From: Marinobacter vinifirmus
GTDB lineage: Bacteria; Pseudomonadota; Gammaproteobacteria; Pseudomonadales; Oleiphilaceae
NCBI RefSeq assembly: GCF_002258215.1
Contig: NZ_NEFY01000014.1
Coordinates: 1 to 64,000, forward strand
DNA length: 64,000 nt
Direction of reading: 5' to 3'
Under the pieces are notes generated by a model that saw nothing but the letters and a program-made list of their open reading frames with translations, did no database searches and was not told the origin of the DNA. Positions 10,922-20,430 of the stretch are shown in pieces; positions within the stretch are counted from its first letter, which is position 1, and every line of letters begins with the position of its first letter. The position numbers and the translations under genes were made by a program.

Positions 10922-11244
10922 AGCCTTACTTGGGTGATTGTCTTCCCCAGCCTGCTTGGGTTGGGGGAGGCGGTCTGGTGGGGGAGCCTCCAAAAAAACG
11001 CTCCTGCGGCACATCCCTGTGGCGCTTGGGCTCCGCCATCCATGGCTCCGCACATTTTTTGGAGGCTCCCCCACCAGCCCGCTGTTCCAACTCCGTGAAA
11101 TAGTCCGAGCGCCACCGCCCCCTGCTTTTCTTTGGTTTAAATCGTTTTACCTTATTTGACGCAGTCAAAGACTATTGGCGTGTTGTGCTTCTGTTTGTGT
11201 CGGGTCTATAGTCAAAACAGAGCCAACCGATCAGGAGTTTTGCC
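10922..11244. other. Gene-free stretch between hemE and the PilZ gene
   Basis: About 320 bases. It contains hairpin element A (10975-11077) and then an AT-richer segment (about 11130-11240) that should hold the promoter of the PilZ gene, with TATAGT-like sequence near 11206. Short open frames exist on both strands, but they run through the inverted repeat and look spurious. Confidence 0.6.
10975..11077 (-). repeat. Hairpin repeat element A (cloverleaf-type family)
   Basis: A 23-bp perfect inverted repeat, left arm 10975-10997 and right arm 11055-11077, encloses a 57-nt core. Read on the minus strand, the core is the same as in the elements at 11641 and 26626: GTGCGGAGCCATGGATGGC, then an AGCG segment, CACAGGGATGTG, and an AGCG-like end. 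The core can fold into GCCA-TGGA-TGGC and CACA-GGGA-TGTG hairpins. The A/T run lies at the inner end of the arms, so it does not look like a normal terminator. Confidence 0.85.
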
Positions 11245-11613
11245 TTGGCACCGTCAAATAAAGAGAAACGTAAATTCAGCCGAATGGAGTTCGGGGCTCC
11301 CTGTGAATTGTTCTGTGAAGACCAGGTCTGGTCGTCCGAGGTACTGGATATTTCTTTCGGTGGGGTGATGGTCAAACGTCCGGAAGGTGAGGCGTTGCCG
11401 TATAACAAGCCGTTTGAGGTGGTGATTCATGTAGACGACCATGCGACTGGCATTGTTATGGCCGTTGAGCTGAGGCATACAGATGATGAACGGCTTGGTT
11501 TTCGGTGTGATTACATAGACGCTGAAAGTACTGAGAATCTCGAGCGGTTGGTTGCCAGTAAGCTGGGGGACTTGGCTCTGTTAGAACGGGATTTCGCCAA
11601 GCTGATAGGTTAA
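11245..11613 (+). CDS. PilZ-domain c-di-GMP-binding protein
   Basis: A 122-residue single-domain PilZ protein, a cytosolic receptor for the second messenger cyclic di-GMP. Both ligand motifs are visible: RxxxR as R9-K-F-S-R13, and DxSxxG as D35-I-S37-F-G-G40. The TTG start at 11245 is favoured because AGGAG at 11233-11237 lies 7 bases upstream, and it places RxxxR at the expected distance from the N-terminus. A stand-alone PilZ gene next to radA also occurs in Pseudomonas aeruginosa (PA4608), so this is probably its ortholog. The partner protein cannot be inferred. The 3' end faces radA across repeat element B. Confidence 0.88.
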   Translation: MAPSNKEKRKFSRMEFGAPCELFCEDQVWSSEVLDISFGGVMVKRPEGEALPYNKPFEVVIHVDDHATGIVMAVELRHTDDERLGFRCDYIDAESTENLERLVASKLGDLALLERDFAKLIG

Positions 11614-11640
11614 TGCTTGTGCGCTATGCACAATGTTGGA

Positions 11641-11754
11641 TGGGGCAGTATCAGAGAGCCTTTCCAAAAATTTCGTAGGCCATGGATGGCCGGAGAGAAG
11701 CGCACAGGGATGTGCTTGTAGCGGTTTTTGGAAAGGCTCTCTGATACTGCCCCA
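11641..11754 (+). repeat. Hairpin repeat element B
   Basis: A 30-bp perfect inverted repeat, 11641-11670 with 11725-11754, encloses a 54-nt core. The inner ends of the arms (CCTTTCCAAAAA) resemble those of element C; the outer parts are unrelated to A and C. The core can form GGCC-ATGGA-TGGCC and GCACA-GGGA-TGTGC. It occupies the convergent gap between the PilZ gene and radA and may act as a bidirectional transcription barrier. Confidence 0.88.
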
Positions 11755-11787
11755 GTGCTCCATTAGTTAAAGGCTGGGGCCAAAGCT

Positions 11788-13164
11788 CTAAAGCTCCTCT
11801 AGCGCTGAAAGGGCATCCGATAGCTTGGTTACCGGGATGACTTTCATGCCTTCCACAGGCTTGCGAGGTGCGTTGCCTTTCGGTACCAACGCCCGCGTAA
11901 AGCCGTGCTTGGCGGCTTCGTAGATGCGTTCCTGACCGCTTGGCACCGGGCGGATTTCGCCGGACAGCCCCACTTCTCCGAAGATTACCAGATCCTGCGG
12001 CAACGCCCGGTTGCGGAAGGACGAAACCACCGCTGCAAGCAGCGCCAGGTCCGCACTCGTTTCGTTGACCTTTACGCCACCCACCACGTTCACGAACACA
12101 TCCTGATCCGCCACATGCATCCCGCCATGGCGGTGCAGCACGGCCAGCAGCATCGCCAACCGGTTCTGGTCTGTGCCCACTGCCACTCGCCTCGGGTAGC
12201 TGCCCTGGGCCATGTCCACCAGTGCCTGGATCTCCACCAGCATGGGCCTTGTGCCTTCCCACACCACCATCACCACACTGCCCGGCGCGGCTTCTTCGCC
12301 CCGGTTCAGGAAGATGGCGCTGGGGTTTTTTACTTCCTTCAGGCCCTGCTCCAGCATGGCGAAGACGCCGAGCTCATTGACCGCACCGAAGCGGTTCTTG
12401 ATGCCGCGAAGGGTGCGGTAACGGCTGTCGCTGGAGCCTTCCAGCAGGATCGAGCAGTCGATCATGTGCTCCAGAACCTTCGGGCCGGCCAGGCTGCCGT
12501 CTTTGGTGACGTGGCCGACCAGCAGCAGAATCGTGCCGGTCTGCTTGGCAAAGCGGGTGAGGAAAGCGGCGCTTTCGCGTACCTGGGAGACCGAGCCGGG
12601 GGCGGATTCGATTTCCGCCACGTGCATCACCTGGATACTGTCGATCACCAGGATACGGGGTTTTTCCGCTTCGGCTACCTGCAGCAGGCGCTCCACGGAG
12701 GTTTCCGAGAGCATTTTCAGGTCTTTGGTGGGCAGGCCTAGCCGCTTGGCGCGCATGGCCACCTGTTGCAGGGATTCCTCACCGGTTACGTACAGGGCAG
12801 GGTGCTGGGCGGCGAGCTGACATACTGCCTGCAGCAGCAGGGTACTTTTACCTGCGCCCGGGTGGCCGCCCATGAGTACGGCTGAGCCTTCTACCAGGCC
12901 GCCGCCCAGTACCCGGTCAAATTCCTGCATGCCGGTGCTGATACGGGCCTGTTCGGCCAAGCTGACTTCGTCCAGGCTTTTGACGGCAGACAAGCTGCCG
13001 GCGTAGCCCTCAAACCGGGCGCTGCGGGCACCCTTGCCCGGGCCGGATACGCCGCGCACTTCGCTGACGGTGTTCCATTCATGGCAGGCCGTGCACTGGC
13101 CCTGCCACTTGGAATAGTCTGCACCGCATTCGGTGCAGACGTAGGCGGTTTTTACCTTTGCCAT
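11788..13164 (-). CDS. radA: DNA repair protein RadA
   Basis: A RecA-paralogue ATPase/helicase that promotes branch migration of recombination intermediates. The 458-residue protein has an N-terminal C4 zinc finger (CTECGADYSKWQGQC..C), Walker A GGHPGAGKSTLL, the RadA-specific KNRFGAVNE motif, and a C-terminal Lon-like domain (GGVKVNETSADLALLAAVVSS). The start codon overlaps the ettA stop by one base, so it is translated as the second gene of an ettA-radA operon. Downstream it runs into repeat element B. Confidence 0.97.
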   Translation of the reverse strand: MAKVKTAYVCTECGADYSKWQGQCTACHEWNTVSEVRGVSGPGKGARSARFEGYAGSLSAVKSLDEVSLAEQARISTGMQEFDRVLGGGLVEGSAVLMGGHPGAGKSTLLLQAVCQLAAQHPALYVTGEESLQQVAMRAKRLGLPTKDLKMLSETSVERLLQVAEAEKPRILVIDSIQVMHVAEIESAPGSVSQVRESAAFLTRFAKQTGTILLLVGHVTKDGSLAGPKVLEHMIDCSILLEGSSDSRYRTLRGIKNRFGAVNELGVFAMLEQGLKEVKNPSAIFLNRGEEAAPGSVVMVVWEGTRPMLVEIQALVDMAQGSYPRRVAVGTDQNRLAMLLAVLHRHGGMHVADQDVFVNVVGGVKVNETSADLALLAAVVSSFRNRALPQDLVIFGEVGLSGEIRPVPSGQERIYEAAKHGFTRALVPKGNAPRKPVEGMKVIPVTKLSDALSALEEL

Positions 13165-14825
13165 CAGGCCAGCTTCTTGTACTTCATGCGCTTGGGCTGC
13201 ATGGCAGAATCCCCTTTGCGCTTCTTGAAGTCGGCATCGTAGTCGGTGAAGTTGCCCTCGAAGTAGACCACTTCGCCGTCGTCTTCAAATGCCAGGATGT
13301 GGGTCGCTACCCGGTCCAGGAACCAGCGGTCGTGCGAGATAACCAGGGCGGAGCCCGGGAAGTTCAGCAACGCTTCTTCCAGGGCGCGCAGGGTTTCCAC
13401 GTCCAGGTCGTTGGTGGGTTCGTCCAGCAGCAATACGTTGCCGCCCTGTTTCAGCAGCTTGGCCAGGTGCAGGCGGTTGCGCTCACCACCGGACAGGTCG
13501 CCTACCCGCTTCTGCTGGTCGGTGCCCTTGAAGTTGAAGCGGCCCACGTAGGCGCGGGATGGCGTCTCGTAGTTGCCTACCTTGATGATGTCCTGGCCGT
13601 CCGAGAGCTCTTCCCACACGGTCTTGCTGCCGTCCAGGTCGCGCATCTGGTCCACATAGGCCAGTTCCACGGTTTCGCCCACGGTGATAGTGCCGGAGTC
13701 CGGCTTGTCCATGCCCGCGATCATCTTGAACAGGGTGGATTTGCCGGCGCCGTTACCGCCGATGATGCCGACAATGGCACCGGCCGGCACGTTAAGTGAG
13801 ACGTTTTCATACAGCAGACGGTCACCGAAGGCCTTGCTGATGCCGTCTACTTCGATCACCTTGTCGCCCAGGCGAGGTCCGGGCGGGATGTACAGTTCGT
13901 TGGTTTCGTTGCGCTTCTGGAATTCCTGGGAGCTCATTTCCTCGAAGCGGGCCATGCGGGCCTTGCTCTTGGACTGGCGGCCCTTGGCGTTGGAGCGAAC
14001 CCACTCCAGTTCCTGTTTGATGGCCTTCTGGTGAGCGGCTTCCTGCTTGGATTCCATCTCCAGGCGCTTCTCTTTGTTCTCCAGCCACTGGCTGTAGTTG
14101 CCTTCGAACGGAATGCCCTGGCCACGGTCCAGTTCCAGGATCCAGCCGGCTACGTTGTCCAGGAAGTAACGGTCGTGGGTGATGGCAACCACGGTGCCGT
14201 CGTAATCGTGCAGGAAGCGCTCCAGCCAGGCTACGGATTCGGCATCCAGGTGGTTGGTGGGCTCGTCCAGCAGCAGCATGTCCGGGCCGGACAGCAACAG
14301 GCGGCACAGGGCCACGCGGCGACGCTCACCACCAGACAGTACTTTCACCTTCTGGTCCCAGGCCGGCAGGCGCAGGGCGTCTGCAGCGACTTCCATCTTG
14401 CGTTCGATGCCGTGGCCGTCGGTGGCCTGGATGATCGCTTCCAGCTCGCCCTGTTTCTTGGCCAGCTCGTCAAAGTCGGCATCCGGCTCGGCGTAGGCGG
14501 CGTATACCTTGTCCAGTTCAGCCAGGGCGTTGTGAACATGGGCTACAGACTCGTCCACGATTTCCTTTACAGTCTTCTCTTCGTCCAGCTCCGGCTCCTG
14601 GGGCAGGTAGCCCACGTTGATACCGGGTTGGGGCCTGGCTTCGCCGATGTAGTCCTGGTCCACGCCCGCCATGATACGCAGCAGGGTAGACTTACCAGAG
14701 CCGTTCAGGCCCAGCACGCCAATCTTGGCGCCCGGGAAGAAGCTCAGGGAAATGTCTTTAAGAATCTCCCGCTTGGGCGGAACCACCTTGCCCACGCGGT
14801 TCATGCTAAATACGTACTGGGCCAT
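13164..14825 (-). CDS. ettA: Energy-dependent translational throttle protein EttA (ABC-F)
   Basis: The 553-residue soluble ABC-F ATPase has two nucleotide-binding domains. Walker A motifs are GLNGSGKST and GGNGAGKST, signature motifs are LSGGERRRVALCRLLL and LSGGERNRLHLAKLL, and Walker B motifs are LLLDEPTNHLD and LLLDEPTNDLD. The C-terminus PKRMKYKKLA is typical of the EttA (YjjK) branch, as is the arm region between the domains. EttA binds the ribosomal E site and gates entry into elongation according to the ATP/ADP ratio. It is first in an operon with radA; the nested repeat at 14852 lies just upstream. Confidence 0.95.
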   Translation of the reverse strand: MAQYVFSMNRVGKVVPPKREILKDISLSFFPGAKIGVLGLNGSGKSTLLRIMAGVDQDYIGEARPQPGINVGYLPQEPELDEEKTVKEIVDESVAHVHNALAELDKVYAAYAEPDADFDELAKKQGELEAIIQATDGHGIERKMEVAADALRLPAWDQKVKVLSGGERRRVALCRLLLSGPDMLLLDEPTNHLDAESVAWLERFLHDYDGTVVAITHDRYFLDNVAGWILELDRGQGIPFEGNYSQWLENKEKRLEMESKQEAAHQKAIKQELEWVRSNAKGRQSKSKARMARFEEMSSQEFQKRNETNELYIPPGPRLGDKVIEVDGISKAFGDRLLYENVSLNVPAGAIVGIIGGNGAGKSTLFKMIAGMDKPDSGTITVGETVELAYVDQMRDLDGSKTVWEELSDGQDIIKVGNYETPSRAYVGRFNFKGTDQQKRVGDLSGGERNRLHLAKLLKQGGNVLLLDEPTNDLDVETLRALEEALLNFPGSALVISHDRWFLDRVATHILAFEDDGEVVYFEGNFTDYDADFKKRKGDSAMQPKRMKYKKLA

Positions 14826-15288
14826 CTTGGCTTAAACCTCTTTTTGCTGGGTTTTGCCACGGAAGAACACGGAAGGACACGGAAAAATTAAAGACAAATA
14901 CTTTTTGCCACGAAATCCACGAAAGAACACGAAAATTAACTACATAAAAGAAAAGCTTTTTATCTTTTCCTTTCGTGTCATTTAGTGGATTTCGTGGCAA
15001 AACTATCTTTAATCTTCTTTCCGTGTCCTTCCGTGGATTCCGTGGCAAAAAGTCACTAAGGCAGGCCCACTCACAACCTGCCTGAAAACAGAACCCCGTA
15101 AGGTATCTAAACCCCAAAGGGATAGCAATTGAGCAAAAACCGGGATCACCGGTGTGCCGGTATCTGCGGACGGTATAAAGGATGATTTTTAACCCGCATT
15201 CGCGATAGAATAGCGGCCCAAAATTTCAGGGGTTACGGCATGCACAGGGGCAGCGCCGGGCCAGCATACAGACAGGGGCAGCACATCC
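14826..15288. other. Gene-free divergent region between ettA and glyA
   Basis: About 460 bases. 14852-15050 is a nested inverted repeat. 15051-15288 should contain the glyA promoter; a TAGAAT at 15206-15211 is a possible -10 without a convincing -35. I see no conserved riboswitch layout (tandem glycine or THF type) that I can support, and no coding frame with recognisable content. Confidence 0.6.
14852..15050. repeat. Nested inverted repeat with four copies of a CCACGGA/CCACGAA unit
   Basis: The outer arms (about 14852-14895 and 15005-15050) are a GG variant of a ~45-nt unit, TTTTGCCACGGA..CACGGAAGGACACGGAAA. The inner arms (about 14902-14955 and 14956-15001) are a GA variant, TTTTGCCACGAAATCCAC..ACACGAAA. 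The structure centres on AAAAGCTTTT (14951-14960). It therefore contains two units in each orientation and could extrude as one long cruciform. A short relative lies at 25569-25606. Confidence 0.85.
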
Positions 15289-16542
<1,254 letters not shown>

Positions 16543-16562
16543 ATCGCACGGTAGTGTGCCTG

Positions 16563-16590
16563 CCCGGGTGCTCCGCAAGGACCACCCGGG
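16563..16590 (+). terminator. Hairpin after glyA, possible terminator
   Basis: CCCGGGTG (16563-16570) pairs with CACCCGGG (16583-16590), followed by TTCTTCCTTT. The stem is strong but the T tract is interrupted, so read-through into nrdR is possible. Confidence 0.5.
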
Positions 16591-16616
16591 TTCTTCCTTT
16601 CCGGAGCCTGTGAATT

Positions 16617-17135
16617 ATGCATTGTCCTTTCTGTGGTGAAGCCGATACCAAGGTGATTGATTCACGTCTGGTGGCCGAGGGCGACCAGGTGCGCCGCCGC
16701 AGGGAGTGCTTGTCCTGCCACGAGCGTTTTACCACCTTTGAAACCGCCGAACTGGTGATGCCCCGGGTGGTCAAGCAGGACGGCACCCGTCAGCCCTTTG
16801 ATGAAGAAAAACTGCGGGCAGGGCTGATGAAGGCACTGGAAAAACGGCCGGTGAGCATCGAGCAGATCGATGCTGCCCTGAACCGGATCAAATACCGCCT
16901 GAGAGCCACCGGCGAGCGTGAAGTAAAATCCATGCAGCTGGGCGAAGAGGTAATGACCGAACTGCGCCAGCTCGACAAAGTGGCCTATGTACGCTTTGCC
17001 TCGGTGTATCGCAGCTTTCAGGACATCAACGAGTTCAAGGAAGAAATCGAGCGCTTGTCTCAGGGTAATGGCGATGCCGCCGTGGATGTTGCCCGTGTGC
17101 TGGCGGATAACCAGTCAGACAAAGGCAAAGAATGA
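16617..17135 (+). CDS. nrdR: Transcriptional repressor NrdR
   Basis: The 172-residue nucleotide-sensing repressor of ribonucleotide reductase genes. The N-terminal zinc ribbon is C3-x2-C6 (MHCPFCGE) with a second CxxC at ECLSCHERF. The ATP-cone domain follows (about residues 46-136, starting [20 protein letters not shown]). Length and architecture are standard. The stop overlaps the ribD start (ATGA, 17132-17135), so it opens the riboflavin operon, as in other gammaproteobacteria. Confidence 0.97.
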   Translation: MHCPFCGEADTKVIDSRLVAEGDQVRRRRECLSCHERFTTFETAELVMPRVVKQDGTRQPFDEEKLRAGLMKALEKRPVSIEQIDAALNRIKYRLRATGEREVKSMQLGEEVMTELRQLDKVAYVRFASVYRSFQDINEFKEEIERLSQGNGDAAVDVARVLADNQSDKGKE

Positions 17136-18247
17136 TTTCAGACCGTGACCGGGCAATGATGGCCCGGGCCATCCAGCTGGCCTGGCGTGGCCGTTATTCC
17201 ACCCATCCGAACCCCAGGGTTGGCTGCGTGATCGCCAGGGGTAACCGGATTGTTGGTGAAGGCTGGCACGAGCGGGCCGGCGAGGCCCATGCGGAAGTGC
17301 GGGCCCTGAGCCAGGCCGGGTATGAAGCCCGGGGCGCTACGGCCTACGTTACCCTTGAGCCCTGCAGCCACTACGGCCGCACGCCGCCCTGTGCGAAGGC
17401 GCTGATAGAGGCCGGAGTTGCCCAGGTATTTGCGGCAACGACAGACCCCAATCCCTCGGTGTCTGGCCGGGGGCTGGATATGCTGCGGGAAGCCGGTATC
17501 CGGGTGACTGAAGGCCTGATGGGGGATGAAGCCGCCCGCCTGAATCCGGGTTTCATGAAACGCATGCGCACCGGGCGGCCCTGGGTACGGCTGAAAATGG
17601 CCGCGAGCCTGGATGGCCGCACCGCCATGGCTTCCGGTGAAAGCCAGTGGATTACCGGGCCCGAGGCACGGCAAGACGTGCAAAGGCTGCGGGCCATGAG
17701 TGATGCTATTCTGACAGGTGTCGGTACGGTTTTGGCCGATGACCCGTCCCTGACCGTGCGTCGGGACGAAATGGGCGATACCGGCGATGCCACCGATCCG
17801 TCGCGCCAGCCGCTTCGGGTGATTGCAGACCGTGATGCCCGCACACCGTCCACAGCCCGGATTCTTCGGGGTGGTAACGTGCAGGTGTTCTGTGCCAGCT
17901 CTACCCTGGCCACCGGCCCGGCACAGGATTTGGCGGCACTGGGCGTTCGCCTGACGGGTGTGGCCTGGAAAGACAACGGCGTGGATGTATCCGAGTTACT
18001 GGATGCCCTGGGTGAACTGGGCATCAACGAATTACTGGTAGAGGCCGGCCCGACACTGGCAGGCACCTTTATCAACGAGAACCTGGTAGACGAACTCTGG
18101 CTCTACCAGGCACCGGTTTTTCTGGGCAGTACCGGGCGCCCGACCGCCCACCTGCCCATCGAAGTCATGGCAGACAAAGTGCAATGGAAGGTGCTGGATC
18201 GCCGCCAGGTAGGAGAGGATCAGCGATTGATCCTGGCCCGCCACTAA
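17132..18247 (+). CDS. ribD: Bifunctional riboflavin deaminase/reductase RibD
   Basis: Carries out the second and third steps from GTP to riboflavin: deamination of the pyrimidine, then NADPH reduction of the ribosyl side chain. The deaminase zinc site is H53-A-E55 with C78 and C87 ([11 protein letters not shown]). The reductase domain spans about residues 150-370, with [17 protein letters not shown] and [12 protein letters not shown]. The 371-residue length is normal. It overlaps nrdR by four bases. In pseudomonads the riboflavin synthase gene comes next; here the RibB-type gene follows after about 60 bases. Confidence 0.96.
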   Translation: MISDRDRAMMARAIQLAWRGRYSTHPNPRVGCVIARGNRIVGEGWHERAGEAHAEVRALSQAGYEARGATAYVTLEPCSHYGRTPPCAKALIEAGVAQVFAATTDPNPSVSGRGLDMLREAGIRVTEGLMGDEAARLNPGFMKRMRTGRPWVRLKMAASLDGRTAMASGESQWITGPEARQDVQRLRAMSDAILTGVGTVLADDPSLTVRRDEMGDTGDATDPSRQPLRVIADRDARTPSTARILRGGNVQVFCASSTLATGPAQDLAALGVRLTGVAWKDNGVDVSELLDALGELGINELLVEAGPTLAGTFINENLVDELWLYQAPVFLGSTGRPTAHLPIEVMADKVQWKVLDRRQVGEDQRLILARH

Positions 18248-18310
18248 ACATTCAATTCATTCCTCCGGGCCTTCAATGGTGAGGGCAGGGGTGACAGGGT
18301 GCGGAACCGT

Positions 18311-19426
18311 ATGGCACTGAACAGTATTGAAGAAATTATCGAAGATATCCGTCAGGGCAAGATGGTTATCCTGATGGACGACGAGGATCGCGAAAACGAA
18401 GGCGACCTGGTAATGGCAGCAGAACACTGCACGCCGGAAGCCATCAACTTTATGGCGAGGTTCGGCCGCGGCCTGATCTGTATGCCCATGACCCGGCAGC
18501 GTTGCGAGCAGCTGGGCCTGCCGCTGATGGTTCAGCAGAACGCCTCCGGCTTCGGCACCAAGTTCACGCTGTCTATCGAAGCCCGTGAAGGCGTCACCAC
18601 CGGCATCTCCGCCGCTGACCGTGCCCGCACCGTACAGGCCGCCGTAGCGCGCGATGCCAAGGCGTCTGACCTGGTTCAGCCGGGCCACATCTTCCCGCTG
18701 ATGTCCGATCCCGGCGGTGTATTGAGCCGTGCCGGCCACACCGAAGCCTCCTGTGACCTGGCTGCGCTGGCCGGTTGCGAACCGGCGGGTGTGATCTGCG
18801 AGATCATGAATGACGATGGGTCCATGGCCCGCCGTGAAGACCTGGAACGCTTTGCCGAAGAGCACGGCCTTAAGGTCGGCACCATCGCAGACCTGATCCA
18901 CTACCGCACCATGAACGAGAAAACCGTGGAGTGTGTGGAAGAGCACGAGCTGGACACCGAATATGGCGTGTTCAAGCTGCGCACCTACCGGGACAACGTT
19001 CAGGGCGCCACCCACCTGGCCATGGTGATGGGCGACATCAGCCCGGATGAACCGGTGTTTGTGCGGGTGCACATTACCGATACCCTGCGCGACCTGTTGG
19101 GTGCCCGGCGCAAGGATTCCCGCAGCTGGCCGCTGCACCATGCCCTTGAAAAAGTGGCCACTGAAGGCCGCGGCGTGGTGGTTCTGCTCAACAGTGCGGA
19201 AGACAGCTACAACCTGGAAGACCGTATCCAGGAATTCTACGACCAGGGCCCGAAGTCTGCAGGCAAGGGCAGCTCCGGTGTGTACTTTACCGTGGGTACC
19301 GGTTCCCAGATTCTGCGCGACATCGGCGTGGGCAAAATGCGCCTGCTGAGCCCGCCTGTAAAATTCTCCGCCATCTCCGGTTTCGACCTGGAAGTGGTGG
19401 AATACGTACCCTATACCCACGAATGA
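18311..19426 (+). CDS. ribB: 3,4-dihydroxy-2-butanone-4-phosphate synthase with degenerate GTP cyclohydrolase II-like domain
   Basis: Residues 1 to about 205 form an intact RibB domain with the acidic loop [12 protein letters not shown], the [19 protein letters not shown] region, and [11 protein letters not shown]. It makes dihydroxybutanone phosphate from ribulose 5-phosphate. Residues ~210-371 resemble RibA (GTP cyclohydrolase II), but the zinc motif C-x10-C-x-C and most of the catalytic core are absent (the region reads [16 protein letters not shown]), so this half is probably not a cyclohydrolase. I chose the ATG at 18311; a GTG at 18299 would add four residues. RibA must be encoded elsewhere. 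Confidence 0.9.
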   Translation: MALNSIEEIIEDIRQGKMVILMDDEDRENEGDLVMAAEHCTPEAINFMARFGRGLICMPMTRQRCEQLGLPLMVQQNASGFGTKFTLSIEAREGVTTGISAADRARTVQAAVARDAKASDLVQPGHIFPLMSDPGGVLSRAGHTEASCDLAALAGCEPAGVICEIMNDDGSMARREDLERFAEEHGLKVGTIADLIHYRTMNEKTVECVEEHELDTEYGVFKLRTYRDNVQGATHLAMVMGDISPDEPVFVRVHITDTLRDLLGARRKDSRSWPLHHALEKVATEGRGVVVLLNSAEDSYNLEDRIQEFYDQGPKSAGKGSSGVYFTVGTGSQILRDIGVGKMRLLSPPVKFSAISGFDLEVVEYVPYTHE

Positions 19427-19474
19427 TAAACCCGGCTGCCGCCCTGATTCCGGCAGCCCGCGAAGGAGCCCGAG

Positions 19475-19951
19475 ATGGCAGATATCAAAGTAATTGAAGG
19501 TGATTTTACCCAGTGCAGCGGCCGTTACGCGCTGGTGGTTGGCCGGTTTAACGGCTTTGTTGTGGAAAGCCTGGTGGAAGGCGCGGTAGACACCCTGCGC
19601 CGCCACGGTATTGCCGATGACAACATCACCATTATCCGCGTACCGGGTGCCTACGAAATGCCGCTGGCGGTCAAGCGTGTGGCGGAAACCTCTGACTACG
19701 ACGCTATCATCGCCCTGGGCGCAGTGATTCGTGGCGGTACTCCGCACTTTGAATACGTAGCCGGTGAAGCCTCCAGTGGCCTGGGCGCTGTCAGCCTGGA
19801 AACCGACGTGCCGGTCACCTTCGGTGTACTGACCGTGGATTCCATCGAGCAGGCCATCGAGCGCTCCGGCACCAAGGCCGGTAACAAAGGTGCGGAAGCT
19901 GCGATTACTGCCCTGGAAATGGTCAGTCTGTTCAAAAAGTTGGGTGAGTAA
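19475..19951 (+). CDS. ribH: 6,7-dimethyl-8-ribityllumazine synthase
   Basis: Condenses dihydroxybutanone phosphate with the ribityl-pyrimidine to form lumazine, the substrate of riboflavin synthase. The 158-residue protein has [49 protein letters not shown] and FGVLTVDS, as in the family. It assembles into icosahedral or pentameric particles in other bacteria. AAGGAG lies upstream of the ATG, and the short gap after the RibB gene contains a GGCTGCCG..CGGCAGCC hairpin without a T run. The stop overlaps the nusB start (TAATG). Confidence 0.97.
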   Translation: MADIKVIEGDFTQCSGRYALVVGRFNGFVVESLVEGAVDTLRRHGIADDNITIIRVPGAYEMPLAVKRVAETSDYDAIIALGAVIRGGTPHFEYVAGEASSGLGAVSLETDVPVTFGVLTVDSIEQAIERSGTKAGNKGAEAAITALEMVSLFKKLGE

Positions 19952-20427
19952 TGAGCGAAGCGGGTGATACCTCTCCCCAACCGGGGAAAACCAGCCAGCC
20001 AAAAGCTGGCGACCGCCGCCGGGCACGGGCCCTTGCTATGCAGGGCCTGTATCAGCGGCACTTCAGCAAGTCTCCGATCTCTGATATTGAAGCCGAGTTC
20101 ATGGTTGATAACGACATGAGCAAGGTGGATATCATGTACTTCCGCGACCTGCTGCGGGGCGTACACCGGGAGCAGGCCGCACTGGACAAGCTGATCGAGC
20201 CGTTCCTCGACCGTCCCCTGAAAGAAGTGGACCCGGTTGAACTGGCCATCGTGCGCCTGGGCGCCTACGAGCTGAAATGCCGTATCGATGTGCCCTATAA
20301 AGTGGTGATCAACGAAGGTATCGAAATGGCCAAGCGCTTTGGCGGTACTGAAGGCCACAAGTTCGTGAACAGTGTGCTGGATAAACTGAGCCGCCGCCTG
20401 CGGCTGGCCGAAACCCGTCCACGCTGA
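19951..20427 (+). CDS. nusB: Transcription antitermination factor NusB
   Basis: A 158-residue all-helical protein that with NusE (S10) binds boxA RNA and promotes rRNA antitermination. The core reads [14 protein letters not shown], then [23 protein letters not shown], then [14 protein letters not shown] and [28 protein letters not shown]. The N-terminal ~25 residues are a polar extension. It overlaps ribH by one base; thiL starts 4 bases after its stop. The ribH-nusB-thiL linkage is widespread. Confidence 0.97.
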   Translation: MSEAGDTSPQPGKTSQPKAGDRRRARALAMQGLYQRHFSKSPISDIEAEFMVDNDMSKVDIMYFRDLLRGVHREQAALDKLIEPFLDRPLKEVDPVELAIVRLGAYELKCRIDVPYKVVINEGIEMAKRFGGTEGHKFVNSVLDKLSRRLRLAETRPR

Positions 20428-20430
20428 TTC

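Noticed and set aside
10926..11168. Short frames on both strands through repeat element A, including a basic 80-residue one
   Set aside because: They translate the inverted repeat itself and have no supporting ribosome-binding site; the sequence is explained by the hairpin element.
15051..15288. Glycine or tetrahydrofolate riboswitch upstream of glyA
   Set aside because: No conserved tandem-aptamer or THF-aptamer sequence pattern could be recognised.
18248..18310. FMN riboswitch or riboflavin synthase gene between ribD and ribB
   Set aside because: The gap is only about 60 bp, too short for either.
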